NCBI RefSeq assembly: GCF_002775205.1
Contig: NC_036456.1
Location: 27,687,850-27,751,849 of the forward strand
DNA: 64,000 bases
Reading direction: 5' to 3'
Origin: Xiphophorus maculatus
Lineage: Eukaryota; Chordata; Actinopteri; Cyprinodontiformes; Poeciliidae
Shown: positions 11,801 to 23,761 of the stretch, piece by piece
Layout: every line of letters starts with the position of its first letter
Position numbering within the stretch: the first letter of the stretch is position 1
The notes under the pieces: generated by a model
Database searches by the model: none
What the model was told of the DNA's origin: nothing
Seen by the model: only the letters and a program-made list of their open reading frames with translations
Translations under genes and position numbers: made by a program

Positions 11801-13522
11801 AAGCATCTCCATCTACAAGCTCAAGAGGAAATCCATCCAGCAACAACTGAGCACAGAGTTTGGGCAGATGTTGCAGTTGTTGACGTGATGGATCTGTTTC
11901 TGGAAGGTAAAGAGAAGCTTCATAGATCTGACCCATTTCACGGAAGAAGTGCTCAACTCCCAGTGAGCTGCTGGAAAGTTGTTGGTCGATTTCTTTGATC
12001 TCCTGTTTGTTTTCAGAATCTTTGCATTTTTCCTTGTAAAGCTCCCTGAGGCCAGAAAGCTTTGTTTGAGACAAGTTGTCGAGGTTCATTCTCATCCATT
12101 TCAGAAAGTAATACCTTTCTCTATGTGGGCTGGATATTGCACTAATGAAACATGTCATTGCATTGGACATTGCAGAAACATTTTGCTTTTTCCTCAGTTC
12201 TTTTCTCTCGCTCTGAAGTTTGCTTTTGTAATTTTCAATGTTTTCAGAACCAACTTTTCGGAGACGAAATTCTTCCTTTTCTAAACAAGTCCGTTCCTTC
12301 CATATTTTATCTTGTAAAGGAAGTTGATCTTTTTTGTATTTCAGTATGTCTTCAATCTCTGCAGTGATTTTATCAGCTTTCATCTTTCCAGCCTGGCACT
12401 CTGGAGAATCTTCATCAACTATGATTCCCAGTTTATGTGCAACATCAGCCATCTGCTCTACAGACATTTTACTCTGGGGGTTATTAATTACATCACTGAC
12501 TCTTTTCCTCAGTAGTTTAACAAAATCTGCACCATTTGTTTGTTTTGTCTTTATTAGAATGTTGTTTTGAGTCAAGGCCAGACTGGTTGCCAGTTTTTTA
12601 ACTAAATCAAATCTGAAGTTTTTGCTCTGTTGGTTTCCCACTAAGAAGATTTGAGCTTTATGGTTTTTGTTCATCAGCAGTTCACACTCAGAGTCCAGCT
12701 GGTCAAAGAAAACAAAAACTGCAGCAGATGTCTGACACAAAAAGGAGAATTGAGTTTCAAATGAAGCAATGTCTCCACGAAGGTTAGCTATAGCAACTGG
12801 TTCACTGAAGATGTCCATGTTTTTGTTTCCACAGGGAAGGTACCAGGTCATTTCAGTCAGTCCATTGGATATTCTTCTCTGAATGTCTCCAGACTCCATG
12901 TCACGGTGAACAAAGGTGTCATCTGGGTTGTTTAAAAGTTTATTGAGGATCTCTGATTTGGACAGAGAGCACTCACCCAGCCTCACAAATGAGATCATTG
13001 GAAGTTCAGAAAGAGCTATTCTGTCTTCTATGAAGCCTTTTGATTCTGAAAGATCTGAAGGTCTGTACTTCTTAACAATGTCTTTCATGGCCCACAGCAT
13101 GAGGGTGCACTGCTGTGTATCACAGTTAGGAAGCAGCAGAGGAACAGAGAACTGACACATGGACATTTTTAGAGCTAATTCTTGACGAACAAACCCATCA
13201 GAACACAGGAAGAGAGCAGTGATTAAATCAAGAGGATTTACAGAGTCACCCTCATTTGTACAAGCAAGCAGATCATCCAAACTGAGCTCATCAGGTTCTA
13301 ATTCATCATCTTGGTTAGACATAGAAACTGATTTTATCTTTCTAGCTGTTACATTCACCATCATCAGTTTCTTGAGAAAATGCCATGAAAGATCAGATTT
13401 AAACTTTGGAGGCTCATCATTGATGGTCTTCTTATTGATCTCCAGTATCTTGTTGAGTGACAGCTTCTCCCTGTAGAACTGATCCAATCCCAGATCCTCC
13501 AAAAATGTCTTCAGCTTGGTCC
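8859..13522 (-). CDS. gvin1: Interferon-induced very large GTPase (VLIG/GVIN), giant exon, unit 1
   Basis: One uninterrupted exon encoding 1553 residues of a very large inducible GTPase. These are interferon-inducible dynamin-superfamily GTPases of the cytosol and nucleus; their biochemical role is poorly defined. The exon begins after a polypyrimidine-poor AAACAG acceptor at 13523 in phase 1 and runs to the TGA at 8859. The reading frame has no ATG at its start and continues upstream, so exons before it are required. Counting from the leucine codon at 13502, the VLIG G domain has a P-loop GVQSTGKS (599-606), CTRGAF as likely G2, and DTEG (652-655). The canonical G4 (N/T)KxD motif is not obvious. 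Near the C-terminus (about 1400-1435) is a Cys/His cluster, CPFC...CDAGG...H, conserved in all three units. The frame is fully open with high similarity to unit 3, so the gene is probably functional. Confidence 0.95.
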
Positions 13523-14360
13523 CTGTTTAAAATAAAGCCAAATATATTACTTTAGTCAATAAACTTAAATCATTGTTTTTTAACTGTTAATGCCAATAAT
13601 AAATGTTTTTCATTAAGTCCAAAAGGTACATGATGTGCCCTGCAAAATTATTTATATCCCTTATCTCTTAAAAAAATCACAGTCCAACCACAACTTTTCA
13701 AGTATAGACAAACCAACACAAAATAACACAATTCTGAAGTAGAACTAAAATAATAAATGTTTTTTAAATAATTACTAAATCTATATCATAATTCATATGA
13801 GCAATTCATATTAACAGGCCCGGCGGCATAGGAGGACATTGTGGGGCATTGCCTGCCCACAGAGTCAGCCTTGTCCTCCCCTGAACTGGAAGCTGTTTAT
13901 TTTTAAATTTACTTCAGAGGTGCCAACTTTCTATTATTCCCATCTTGATTTGACACAGTAGGGGCTTCTACACATTTTTCAGCCATTACAACAATTTAAT
14001 CAATAGTTAATATGTCGTAACGTGTTTTTCCGTTATGACACCTGTGCAACAGACACACACATGCAGAACTGTGCAGTGTGTGTTAGAATCATGGCAGCAA
14101 ACCAGCAAAAGCCACAGAACCTTGCACAGGTTTTCAAACTAACCATGAATAGTTCAGTAATGCTGTTGGATGCAGATAATGTTAGATAAATGATGACTAG
14201 CTAATGCTAATATATCATGTTATGCTTTTTAACAAGTATTGTCTACTAATTTTGTTATTAATGTTCAAAAGTGGCTAGTAGTGGTTACATTTACTTGAGA
14301 AACTTTCTGAGATAAAAAAGGTACTAATAAGAGTAGTTTTACTGCACTGCACTTTTTACT
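13523..14360. other. Intron sequence of GVIN unit 1
   Basis: Non-coding. The GC-rich patch near 13817-13880 resembles a decayed DNA-transposon end, but no matching terminus was found. Confidence 0.35.
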
Positions 14361-14364
14361 TTTA

Positions 14365-15040
14365 CTTCAAATTCAAAAATACTATTAACCCCAAAGGGAA
14401 ATTAAATGTTGTAGTAAGTCATTAATTCAGATTCTTCAAATCGTTATTGAAGATTGTGATGGTTGTTGGCAGGAAAGAGTTTCTGCAACTGTCTGTGCTG
14501 CACTAAATCTGAAGAAGCCTTTGACTGAAGATGCTTTGCCTTCCCAAGACAGACTGATGAAGAGGATAGTCAGGATTGTCCATAATTTTCTTGATTTTAT
14601 CTTCTTTGCATAATCATCTCTAGAGGTTGTACAGCTGTCCCCAGACCAGAACCAGCCTTCTTTATGACGCTGTTGAGCCTTTTTAGGTCCTTGGCTCTGA
14701 TGCTGCTGCCCCAACAGATGATGGTAGAAGAGGTGGTGCTCTCAACAACAGACTTATAAAGGATCTGCAGCATCTTGCTGCAAACCTTGAAGGATCTTAG
14801 CTTCCTCAAGAAGTCCAGTCTGCTCTGTCCCTAATTATAGAGGCTTCACTATTGAATCTCAGTCCAGTCTGTCGTCAAGGAGAACACCGAGGTATTTATT
14901 TTCTTTTTCTCCCATGATGAAAATGGGGTTTGATCTGACCGTGTCTTTCCTGAAATCAACAATCATCTCCTTTTTTTGCGTACATTCCAGAGGAGATAAT
15001 TGTTCCCCTACCATGCCACAAAGCGGTCCACCACTTGAAT
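14365..15040 (-). mobile_element. Rex1-like LINE 3' fragment
   Basis: Minus strand. A degenerate RT C-terminus is readable (phrases LYKSVVEST and IKKAGSGLG, 14809-14597). Then come a 3' UTR and an AATAAAG-like tail ending near 14365. The 3' UTR matches the fragment at 30960-31140, so both belong to one family. Truncated and frame-broken. Confidence 0.75.
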
Positions 15041-15621
15041 AATATTATTATTGCTACTTTTACTTAAGTAGATTGAGTTTGCATTTAAAGAAATGCACTC
15101 CACAGATTGGAAACATTGTTAGATTTCTGCAATATATAACCTGTGTATGCAAATTTGAGCCCATTTACTCAACATTTCATACATGTTGCTGTTTAAATTC
15201 TTATTGTTTATTTTGTACTAATAAACATGTTCATTTTATTTGAAAGGTTATATAAAAGTTTGTTTATGTATTTATGTTGATGTAAAAGCTAGTTTACATC
15301 TCCTGCCCCCAAAATAAGTCAATGCCCCCCCTGCTAAACTCCTCCAGAGTCAAGCTGTAGGTTAGGCATCTACCTTTTCTTTGCAACAGCTATTGCTGAA
15401 ACAGTACAAAACAAACCAAATAACTATGTTAAAGTCTCATCAGGACTTATTGTTAATACAATACTTAAGCTGCCTCGGAATATTATATTACAAATATATA
15501 AGAGTATATTGTAGATCGACAAAACAAATCTGACGCTGAATATTTTTTCTGTTGTTCACCACACTCAAAAATGAGCATCAAAACGCCCTTTATTTTATGT
15601 GTTATTGTCTGTTACGCATGG

Positions 15622-15623
<2 letters not shown>

Positions 15624-15670
<47 letters not shown>
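15624..15670. repeat. (TA)n microsatellite
   Basis: About 23 uninterrupted TA units in the unit 1 intron. The rest of 15041-16174 contains nothing I can name. Confidence 0.95.
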
Positions 15671-15674
<4 letters not shown>

Positions 15675-16441
15675 TTTGGGTTCATTATGGATTATTTTGA
15701 TTGCACATTTGAACACTTTCACATTTAGCTTTCACTCATGCACACCAAGCAAGTTTGGTTGTCCTCATACCAAACTGATTGTCAAATTTCATAGAATCTT
15801 TAAGTTTAAGGTTAGTTTGTTCTAAATAAATGTGTTTTACAGATACTCTTAAACATGGTGTGTGTTTCTTCTTGTTGTGACCTTTGAGCCCAGTCATAAC
15901 AGAAGTGTGGTGTGATTTTATATTCAGCCCGAGTTGGTGTTTTATAGAAGCATCTTTTGCTTCCTTCTGTGGTTTCAATTCATCCAGAGTTGATCTCATT
16001 TTTCAGTAAACATTCCTCTTGCACACACTCAGCCTCGCAGCCTATATTGTATTTTTCACTGAGAATAAATAATGATACCTACAAGGAATTAAAGTATTTT
16101 GTGAATATTTTGTTGACTCCCTTTGATTTTTCTTTACGTCACTCAGGATATCCAGTATTTCCACACTGACTAGATGATAGAATTAAAATAATAACCTATA
16201 TAAATACTAATCATTATATTTGAGGACTGTTAGAATCTATGTCTGTTTTGTGAGAGATGTCTGCAAGAAACTGTGGGAAGCGGCCTGCTGAGGAGTGAAG
16301 AGGAGGGTACCATGAACGAGACGTTCCAGCAGTGATGGCCTAGAGAAACTGCAAATTGGCATTCTTGTCTTATGAAATACGCTTTAGAAGATTGTATGAA
16401 TGAGTTGTGTTCATGTGAGTGAATTTAGATCTAACATAAAT

Positions 16442-16464
16442 TGGTCCTTCGAGAGCCGGAATCC
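16442..16464 (+). other. Primer-binding-site-like sequence, tRNA-Tyr type
   Basis: TGGTCCTTCGAGAGCCGGAA is the complement of the 3' end of vertebrate tRNA-Tyr (CCGGCTCGAAGGACCA) except for a two-base AG insertion. It lies shortly after the 5' LTR, where minus-strand priming is expected. The tRNA comparison is from memory of the tRNA family. Confidence 0.5.
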
Positions 16465-17371
16465 AACAAGCCTGCGGTTTCCAACGGGAGGGACGGACAT
16501 CAGAAGACTGTGGCCAGAATTACATTGCCAGTTTATCTGAAATACAAAGCTATGTGAGATTTTGATATTTTAAGTAACTAGTTACTCCAAATTGATAAAA
16601 GTAAATGAAAGTAATATTTCTGAACTAAAGTTTAGAACTTTTAATCTAGGATTAATTGATTGATGGTCATTAAAATTTATATTAAATTAGAGGATCTGAG
16701 GTTTTGGTTTAATTTCAGGATGGTCATTTTAAATAAGCAAGAAGAGATAACTGTGGCCATCTAATGGTGTTTTACCTTAATAAATTTGACAATATTCACA
16801 GGTAAATCTGTAACAAAATGCCCCTTTGCTAATAGATTTTCTATAAGCAAAACAACTGCAAGCTAACCTAGTAATTTGTAAGTGTGTAGCACACACAGCA
16901 GGTATCAATAAAGTCTTTAATGGAAATAGGTTAAGCTGATTTGAATAAGCAGAAGTGGCAGCATCAGCAGAAATAAAAGTGTTAGATATAGAGAAACAAA
17001 CTATTATGCACAAAAAGATATTTAGAGACATACAACAGCAAAGGCCTGAATTGGAAAAATGATTGTGGATAAATAAAAGGGCAGCATTGAAATATCTATT
17101 TAAAGTAGTAGAAATTGTGATACATTAGCATGTAATGCATCATCAGGGGAGTGGGGGGACGGATAATAAATTATGGATTTACCTTTTATATTACTTAATT
17201 AGACTACTGGAACTTATATGACATGTTCTGATCTGTGCTAAACATAACCCAGAGTGAAACAGGGAAACTTAAGACCAAGAAGAATAAAGTTTCCAGAACC
17301 TAAAAATCATTTTCAAGTGATTTATATGAATTTCATAGAACTAAATCAGAATGAAGGGAAAAATATTGTTT

Positions 17372-17520
17372 GGTTATAATAGATGGCTACTCTAAATGGA
17401 TAGAGTTGTTCTCCACTAAAAGATGCTCTGACGGTGGCTAAAGCACTTTGCAAAGAGATAATTCCCAGATATGGTATACCTGAACCAATTTATAGTGATA
17501 ATGGGGTACATGTGTTAACC
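17372..17520 (+). pseudogene. Integrase core fragment of the LTR element
   Basis: A short open stretch with DGYSKW and, about 35 residues later, SDNG, typical of the retroviral/gypsy integrase catalytic core. It is followed by a run of more than 20 A residues (17528-17549) and loses its frame. No gag, protease or RT piece is legible elsewhere in the element. Confidence 0.65.
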
Positions 17521-18837
17521 AACTTGTAAAAAAAAAAAAAAAAAAAAAAGTTAATGAAGCAGTAAAATGACACCCAGGTGGGGTCCGAGATGCAGGATTA
17601 TGATGATTTTTCTAATCTACATTTTGTTTTGGTTTACATCCATTTAAAATGACTGTGAATAAAACTTACCAGTAAAAGGCCTAGAGAAGAAATGGGATAT
17701 CTAGAAAATGTCTGGATTTGTTAAGTTATACATTAACATTATAATTAACCCAGATCTAGTTCTTTTTGAAGAAATTGTATAGAATATTTTAGTTAAACAA
17801 CTAATAATATTCAGTTTGTTCTATAAAGGTAATTTAGAGTGGGCTGTTAATTCACACTGATATTCACTGTTTGATTGATGTCAAATGTGATTTATCCAAC
17901 TACATTGATATTTTAAACCTTTTTTGTTTTGTTTTTGATTTTCTACTACAAGATCTGCTTAAAATAAAGCTGAGATAAAAGCAGAAGTAAAAAAGCTGAT
18001 TTTAAAAGAAAATATAAACTTTGAACCATGTCAATAAGTTTGTGAATCTACAGGGTTTCTAAGTCTTCCATTTGTTGGTGGTGTACTATACATAAAATGT
18101 AGACAGAATGAATTACATCCACTATGATGTGCAGAAATTAGGAAACTAGACAGGCAGGTTGTAAGGCTGTGTATGACAAGTGTTGCTGTTACCTCTCATG
18201 GCATTCTAGAGCAGAATTGCCCTTGATACACTGCTGCCTAAGAAGAGGAAAAATAAATGTGTATACTGTTTGGTGAAACAGCTCCACATTTATCCCAACA
18301 CAATAATACCCACAGTCAGTAGCCTAACGGAGGCAAGTGAGAGGCTTGTACCCTGGAATGGGAAAATGAAAATCCCATGTCCATGTGGGACTCGTGGATG
18401 GATGCCTTTGGAAATATCACACTCTAGTTTCCTCTGTTCCTGTTTTCCATTGCAGTATTTGCTGCTGTTCTTACTTTATGTGGATGTTGTTGTATTCCAT
18501 GTCTGCGTTGTTTGCTAAACAGATTGCAATTTCCCGTGGAAGACCGCAGAGCCCAAATGTACTCCTGTTAGGCTAACAATTGTTTTGTGACACTGACGCT
18601 AATGATGATGATAACTACACTGTGAAGAATGTTTGCTTGTCTGAAATGTATCCTGAACAGTAAATGATTACATGTGTTTTACATAGCATTTTTTTCTCTG
18701 AATGTACTAATGTTTGAGCTCTCAACTATGATCTTTCAGTTGAAAATCTAAAGAGAAGTGGTACGAGAATTTGGGTATTTATATATGTTATTCAAGGGGG
18801 AAATGATAGAATTAAAATAATAACCTATATAAATACT

Positions 18838-19148
18838 TAGACTTAGACTGACTTTATTGTCATTTTGCATGCACAGGGTGTATGCAGAACGAAATTTCGT
18901 TGCATACGGCTCAGGACAATGTTTGGAGGTTCCAATGTTGTGAGGTTACTGCAGAATAAAATAAAATACAGAATAAAATATGAATATAAATATGAATATA
19001 AAATATAAAGTGCAGGACTGACAGTAAAATGGAAGTTATTTAGCTATGTATATGTGCAAGGTATGAAGTGGAGACCAGTTTTTGAGTGCAGTCCAGTTAA
19101 GAGTTCAGCAGTCTGATGGCAAGTGGGAAAAAGCTGTTTCGGAAGCTG
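18838..19148 (-). mobile_element. LINE 3' tail inserted in the 3' LTR
   Basis: The minus strand reads through a LINE C-terminus/3' UTR ending in ATAAAGTCAGTCTAAG at the left edge. The 5' LTR (16203-16220) shows the uninterrupted target, so the inserted segment can be delimited. Same broad Rex1-like type as at 26.2-28.5 and 63.0-63.5 kb. Confidence 0.7.
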
Positions 19149-19290
19149 TTACTAATCATTATGTTTGAGGACTGTTAGAATCTATGTCTGTTTTGTGAGA
19201 GATGTCTGCAGGAAACTGTGGGAAGCGGCCTGCTGAGGAGTGAAGAGGAGGGTACCATGAACGAGACGTTCCAGCAGTGATGGCCTAGAG

Positions 19291-19515
19291 CAGGGGTGTC
19301 AAACTCCAGTCCTCAAGGGCCACTGTCCTGCTACTTTTAGATGTGCCTCTGCTGCACCACACCTGAATAGAATAATTAGGTCATTGCAAGGGTCTGGAGA
19401 ACTGATCTACACAAGGAGGAGGTAATTAAATAATTTCATTCCAGTGTTTTGTACCTGTGGCACATCTAACAACTGCAGGACAGTGGCCCTTGAGGACTGG
19501 AGTTTGACACCTGTG
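19291..19515. mobile_element. hAT-type MITE, copy 1
   Basis: A 225-bp element with terminal inverted repeats (CAGGGGTGTCAAACTCCAG and its complement, ending CACCTGTG). It is flanked by an 8-bp duplication, GCCTAGAG. The related 5' LTR (16331-16346) preserves the empty site with one GCCTAGAG. Sister copies lie at 39545-39769 and 58891-59116. No coding capacity. Confidence 0.88.
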
Positions 19516-20214
19516 GCCTAGAGAAACTGCAAACTGGCATTCTTATCTTATGAAATATGCTTTTGAAGATTGTATGAATGAGTTGTGTTCATGTGAGTGT
19601 GCAGCTGTTTTTTGCTCCCCCTCCCTTCAGGGCTGCACACTGTCATGTAACTAGGGAGTTCCTAATTCTAATAAAAGCAGGGTAAGACTCAGTTGAAGCT
19701 TCAGAGCATAGGCAGAAATCTGTAACTGGGTTTCAGCTGTGTTCTCCCTGCAGGTAAAACTTAAGTTCTGACTCCAAACACTCCTGTCAAACAAATGTTA
19801 ATAAATGCCTTGCCTTGTGACCAACTGATACAAAGTGGTAATTCATGCTTCTACGTGAGACACACTACCCTCTATTAAAACGTCAAGTCATATTCAATAT
19901 TTTAAATAATTTTAATATTAAATAATATAATGTTTTCTATTATAGCTTCCATATTGTGTGCCACATTGACTAGAAATCAGTGTGCAATTCTTCTACTAAG
20001 CTGTATATATGAGGGACACACATTTTCATTCCATTTTAACTCATTTTTTATTTTTGTAACCTATTGTTTTAGTTTAAATTTAGTTTTTTTCTTCAGTAGC
20101 TTCTAGGTCATGTGACCTATTGAGTCAAAATCAGTGTGAAATTGTTCTACTAGACTTTAAAGTTTAAAAAAAAATTTAAACTTTAAAATGGGTCAATTTG
20201 ACCCAGAACATAAC

Positions 20215-20500
20215 AGGAGGGTAAATATGTGCAGACTATAATGAAATCTCAATACTATCAATGGATTCTAGAGAGAAATGTGCTGCCCAGTGTCAGACAG
20301 CTTGATTCTCAGTTGCAGGTCTTGCAACAGGATAATGACCCAAAACACCAAAGAAAGGCTAAGAGGAAAATATTGGACTATTTTGAAGTGGCCTTCTGAC
20401 CTAAATCTTATTGAGCATCTTTGTAAGGAGCTGAAACCTGCAGTCTGGAAAAGGCGTCTTCAAACCTGAGAGATCTGAACTCATGATCAGTGGACAAAAA
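20215..20500 (+). mobile_element. Tc1-like transposase fragment
   Basis: A degenerate C-terminal piece of a Tc1/mariner transposase (phrases resembling LQQDNDPKH and WPSDLNLIEHL). It abuts the larger Tc1 element at 20501 and comes from a different subfamily. Confidence 0.65.
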
Positions 20501-22304
20501 TATAGAGCTTTACGAAAGTATTCAGCTTCCTTGAACTTTTCAACCTTTTGTCACTTTTCAGGCTTCAAATATAAAGATCACATTTTTTATTATTTTGTGA
20601 AGAATCAACAACAAGTGGGACACAATTGTGATGTGGAACGAAATTTATTGGATATTTTAAACTTTTTTTAATAAATAAAAAACTGCAATGTGGGGCGTGC
20701 AATATTATTCAAACCCTTTACTTTCTGTGCAGGAAATTCACTCCAAACGTTCAGTGAGGATCTCTGAATGATCCAATGTTGTCCTAAATGACTGATGATG
20801 ATGATAAATAGAATCCACCTGTGTGTAATTAAGTCCCCGTATAAAAGCAACTGTTCTGTGATAGTCTCAGGGTTGTATTTAAAGCTCATCATTCAGCCCA
20901 AGGAGCAAACCAGGTAGGTCCAAGATACTGTTGTGGAGAAGTTTAAAGTTGGATATTAATACAAAAAGATTTCCAAAGCTTTAAACATCTCAAGGATCAC
21001 TGTGCAAGTGATCACATTGAAATGGAAGGAGTATCAGACCACTGCAAATCCTCCAAGACCCGGCCGTCCCTCTAAACTTTCATCTCGAACAAGGAGAAAA
21101 CTGATCAGATATGCAGCCAAGAGGCCCATGATCACTCTGGATGATCTGTAGCTGAGGTGGGAGTCTGTCCATAGGACAACAGTCAGAGGGTACACTGCAC
21201 AAATCTGGCCCTTATTGGAAGAGTGGCAAGAAGAACACCATTTCTCAAATATAGCCATAAAAAGTCTTGTTTAGTTTGCAACAAGCTACCTAGGAGACGC
21301 ACCAAACATGTGGAAGAAGATGTTCTGGTCAGATGAAACCAAAATCAAACCTTTTGGCCACAATGCAAAACAATATTTGGCGTAAAAGCAACACAGCTCA
21401 TCACCCTGAACACACCATTCCCACTGTCAAACATGGTGGTGACAGCATCATGGTTTCACAAATTAACATATCCAGGTGTTAGAATGGCCAAGTCAAAGTC
21501 CAGACCTGAATCCAATTGAGAATCTGTGGAAAGAGTTAAAACCTGCTCTTCACAAGCTCTCTCCATCCAACCTCACTGAGCTTGAGCTGTTTTGCAATGA
21601 AGAATGGGCAAGAATTTCAGTTTCTCGATGTGCAAAACTGATAGAGACCCCAAGCAACTTGTAGCTGTAATCACAGCAAAAGGTGGAGCTACAAAGTATT
21701 AATGCAAGGGGGCCGAATAATATTGCATTCCCCACTTTGCGGTTTTTTTATTTGTTAAAGTTTAAAAAGTTTAAAATCCATCCATTTGTTTTCTAACACC
21801 CTTGTCCCTAGTGGGGTCAGAAGGAGTGCTGGTGCCTATCTCCATCAAATGTTTCAGGCGAGAGGCAGGGTTCCTACTGGACAGGTCGCCAGTCTGTCGC
21901 AGGGCAACACAGAGACAGACAGGACAAACAACCAAGCACATACACACTCACACCTAGGGAGAATTTAGAGAGACCAATTAACCTAACATTCATGTTTTTG
22001 GACTGTGGAAGGAAGCCGGAGTACCCGGAGAGAACCCACCATGCACAGGGAGAACATGCAAACTCCGTGCAGAAAGAATCAAACCCAGGACCTTCTTGCT
22101 GTAAGGCAACAGTGCTACCAACTGCATCACTGTGCAGCCCTAAAGTTTAAAATATCTAATAAGTTTCATTCCACCTCACGATTGTGTCCCACTTGTTGAT
22201 TCTTCACAAAATAATAAAAAATTTAGATCTTTATGTTTGAAGCCTGAAAAGCGGCAAAAGGTTGAAAAGTTCAAGGAGGTCGAATACTTTCACAAGGCTC
22301 TGTA
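20501..22304 (+). mobile_element. Tc1-like DNA transposon, inactive
   Basis: Long inverted repeats, about 165 bp, occur at 20501-20670 and 22140-22304, each ending at a TA as expected for Tc1/mariner. Between them is a broken transposase: NPPRPGRPSK (DNA-binding region) near 21040-21075 and the DDE-domain phrase SPDLNPIENLW at 21486-21520. Stops and shifts interrupt the frame. An unrelated repeat (21777-22139) interrupts its 3' part. Confidence 0.85.
21777..22139 (+). repeat. Fish interspersed repeat, copy 1
   Basis: Starts ATCCATCCAT and ends near GTGCAGCCC. It carries phrases such as GGTCGCCAGTCTGTCGCAGGGC and GGACTGTGG(G/A)AGGAAGCCGGAGTACCCGG in broken form. This dispersed family is common in percomorph genomes and has no evident coding capacity. 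A near-identical second copy is at 22607-22969. Confidence 0.7.
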
Positions 22305-23424
22305 CCTGCTGAGAGGTGCAGAAATATAAATGACTTTTTATAGGAATCGTTTGATGGCAGTGATTGCCTCAAAACGTTGAGCAACATAAGCTAAAAGAAC
22401 CATCATTATGTCCAGGTCTGTTTCATGAGTTTATTTTTTAAATAAATAATTCTGTTGAGCACTCTGAGTTTATTCAAGCTTTCTTCATTTCAAAAAACTA
22501 TGAACCTTGATGTCAAATGTTTATAATGTGGACTCAAATTCAAAAATTTATATGAAATCCATAGTTGATAATAAAAATCCCTAAATATTCCCTGATCACT
22601 ACATACATCCATCCATTTTCTAACACCCTTGTCCCTAGTGGGGTCAGGAGGTGCTGGTGCCTATCTCCAGCTAACATTCCAGGTGAGAGGCGGGGTCATC
22701 CTGGACAGGTCGCCAGTCTGTCGCAGGGCAACACAGAGACAGACAGGACAAACAACCAAGCACACACACACTCACACCTAGGGAGAATTTAGAGAGACCA
22801 ATTAACCTAACATTCATGTTTTTGGACTGTGGGAGGAAGCCGGAGTACCCGGAGAGAACCCACCATGCACAGGGAGAACATGCAAACTCCGTGCAGAAAG
22901 AATCAAACCCAGGACCTTCTTGCTGTAAGGCAACAGTGCTACCAACTGCACCACTGTGCAGCCCTAAAGTTTGAAATATCTAATAAGTTTCATTCCACCT
23001 GATTATTGTGTCCCACTTGTTGATTCTTCACAAAATAATAAAAAATTTGGATCTTTATGTTTGAAGCCTGAAAAGCGGCAAAAGGTTGAAAAGTTCAAGG
23101 AGGTCGAATACTTTCACAAGGCTCTGTACCTGCTGAGAGGTGCAGAGGTATAATTGGCCTTTATAGGAATCGCTTGATTGCAGTTATTGCCTCAAAACAT
23201 TGAGCAACATAAGCTAAGAGAACCATCATTTTGTCCAGGCCTGTTTCATGAGTTTATCTTCTAAATTAAATAATTCTGTTGAGCACTCTGAGTTTATTCA
23301 GGCTTTCTTCATTTCAAAAAACTATAAACCTTGATTTCAAATTTTTCTAATGTGGACTCAAATTCAAATATTTATATGAAATCCATAGTTGATCCTAAAA
23401 ATCCCCAAATTTTCCCTGATCACT
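21777..23424 (+). repeat. 830-bp tandem segmental duplication
   Basis: Unit 1 (21777-22606) and unit 2 (22607-23424) align end to end. Each holds the interspersed repeat, a right-hand Tc1 terminal repeat and about 300 bp of flank (matching phrases at 22330-22590 and 23160-23410). The copies differ by scattered substitutions and small indels, so the event is not very recent. Confidence 0.88.
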
Positions 23425-23638
23425 GTGTTTACATCTGAAATAACATAAACATACACACTGACAAAATTGTTGGAACTCCTTTGTTAATATAATAAAAACC
23501 ACAATGGTGACAGAAATAACTTGAATCTGACAAAGGAAATGATGAATAAAAATTCTATGAAAATGAACAAATGAATGTCAGACATTGTTTTTCAAACATT
23601 CTTGCACTCTGATTTCATTTTCATTTTATTTTACTGAC
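23425..23638. other. Intron sequence after the duplication
   Basis: Non-coding AT-rich stretch directly after the donor of the 23639-23761 exon. Confidence 0.4.
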
Positions 23639-23761
23639 CTTCACCATCTGTTCCATCCTTTGGCTTGTCATCAGACTCAGCAGATGTTGATGAAGGTTCC
23701 TTTCTTGTCTTTCCATTAAGAGTCTCAGATTCAGGAGGATTTAAGAGAGGATGGCTGATTA
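23639..23761 (-). CDS. GVIN unit 1, acidic linker exon
   Basis: Predicted exon bounded by CTCTGCAG (acceptor) and GAAG|GTCAGT (donor). It is 123 bases, entered and left in phase 1, with no stop in the required frame. The encoded 41 residues are hydrophilic and Ser/Asp/Lys-rich. Its end (STSAESDDKPKDGTDGE) resembles the matching exon of unit 2 (STSGESHADNQQVGTNNK) and the donor is the same, so the exon is conserved across the array. It would place this linker between the membrane segment at 24.3 kb and the GTPase exon. Confidence 0.65.

Larger units (their letters stand above)
16175..19870 (+). mobile_element. Decayed retrovirus-like LTR element with nested insertions
   Basis: Two direct repeats form an LTR pair. 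The 5' copy starts with TGATAGAATTAA at 16175 and the 3' copy with the same sequence at 18804. A purine tract (AAGGGGGAAA, 18794-18803) directly precedes the 3' LTR. A primer-site-like sequence follows the 5' LTR at 16442. The internal part is about 2.3 kb with a recognisable integrase piece and many stops. The 5' LTR appears internally deleted compared with the 3' copy, which holds AATAAA signals at 19670 and 19800. The 3' LTR is interrupted by a LINE tail (18838-19148) and a hAT MITE (19291-19515). The exact 3' boundary is unresolved. Non-functional; it sits in the large intron of GVIN unit 1. Confidence 0.7.
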
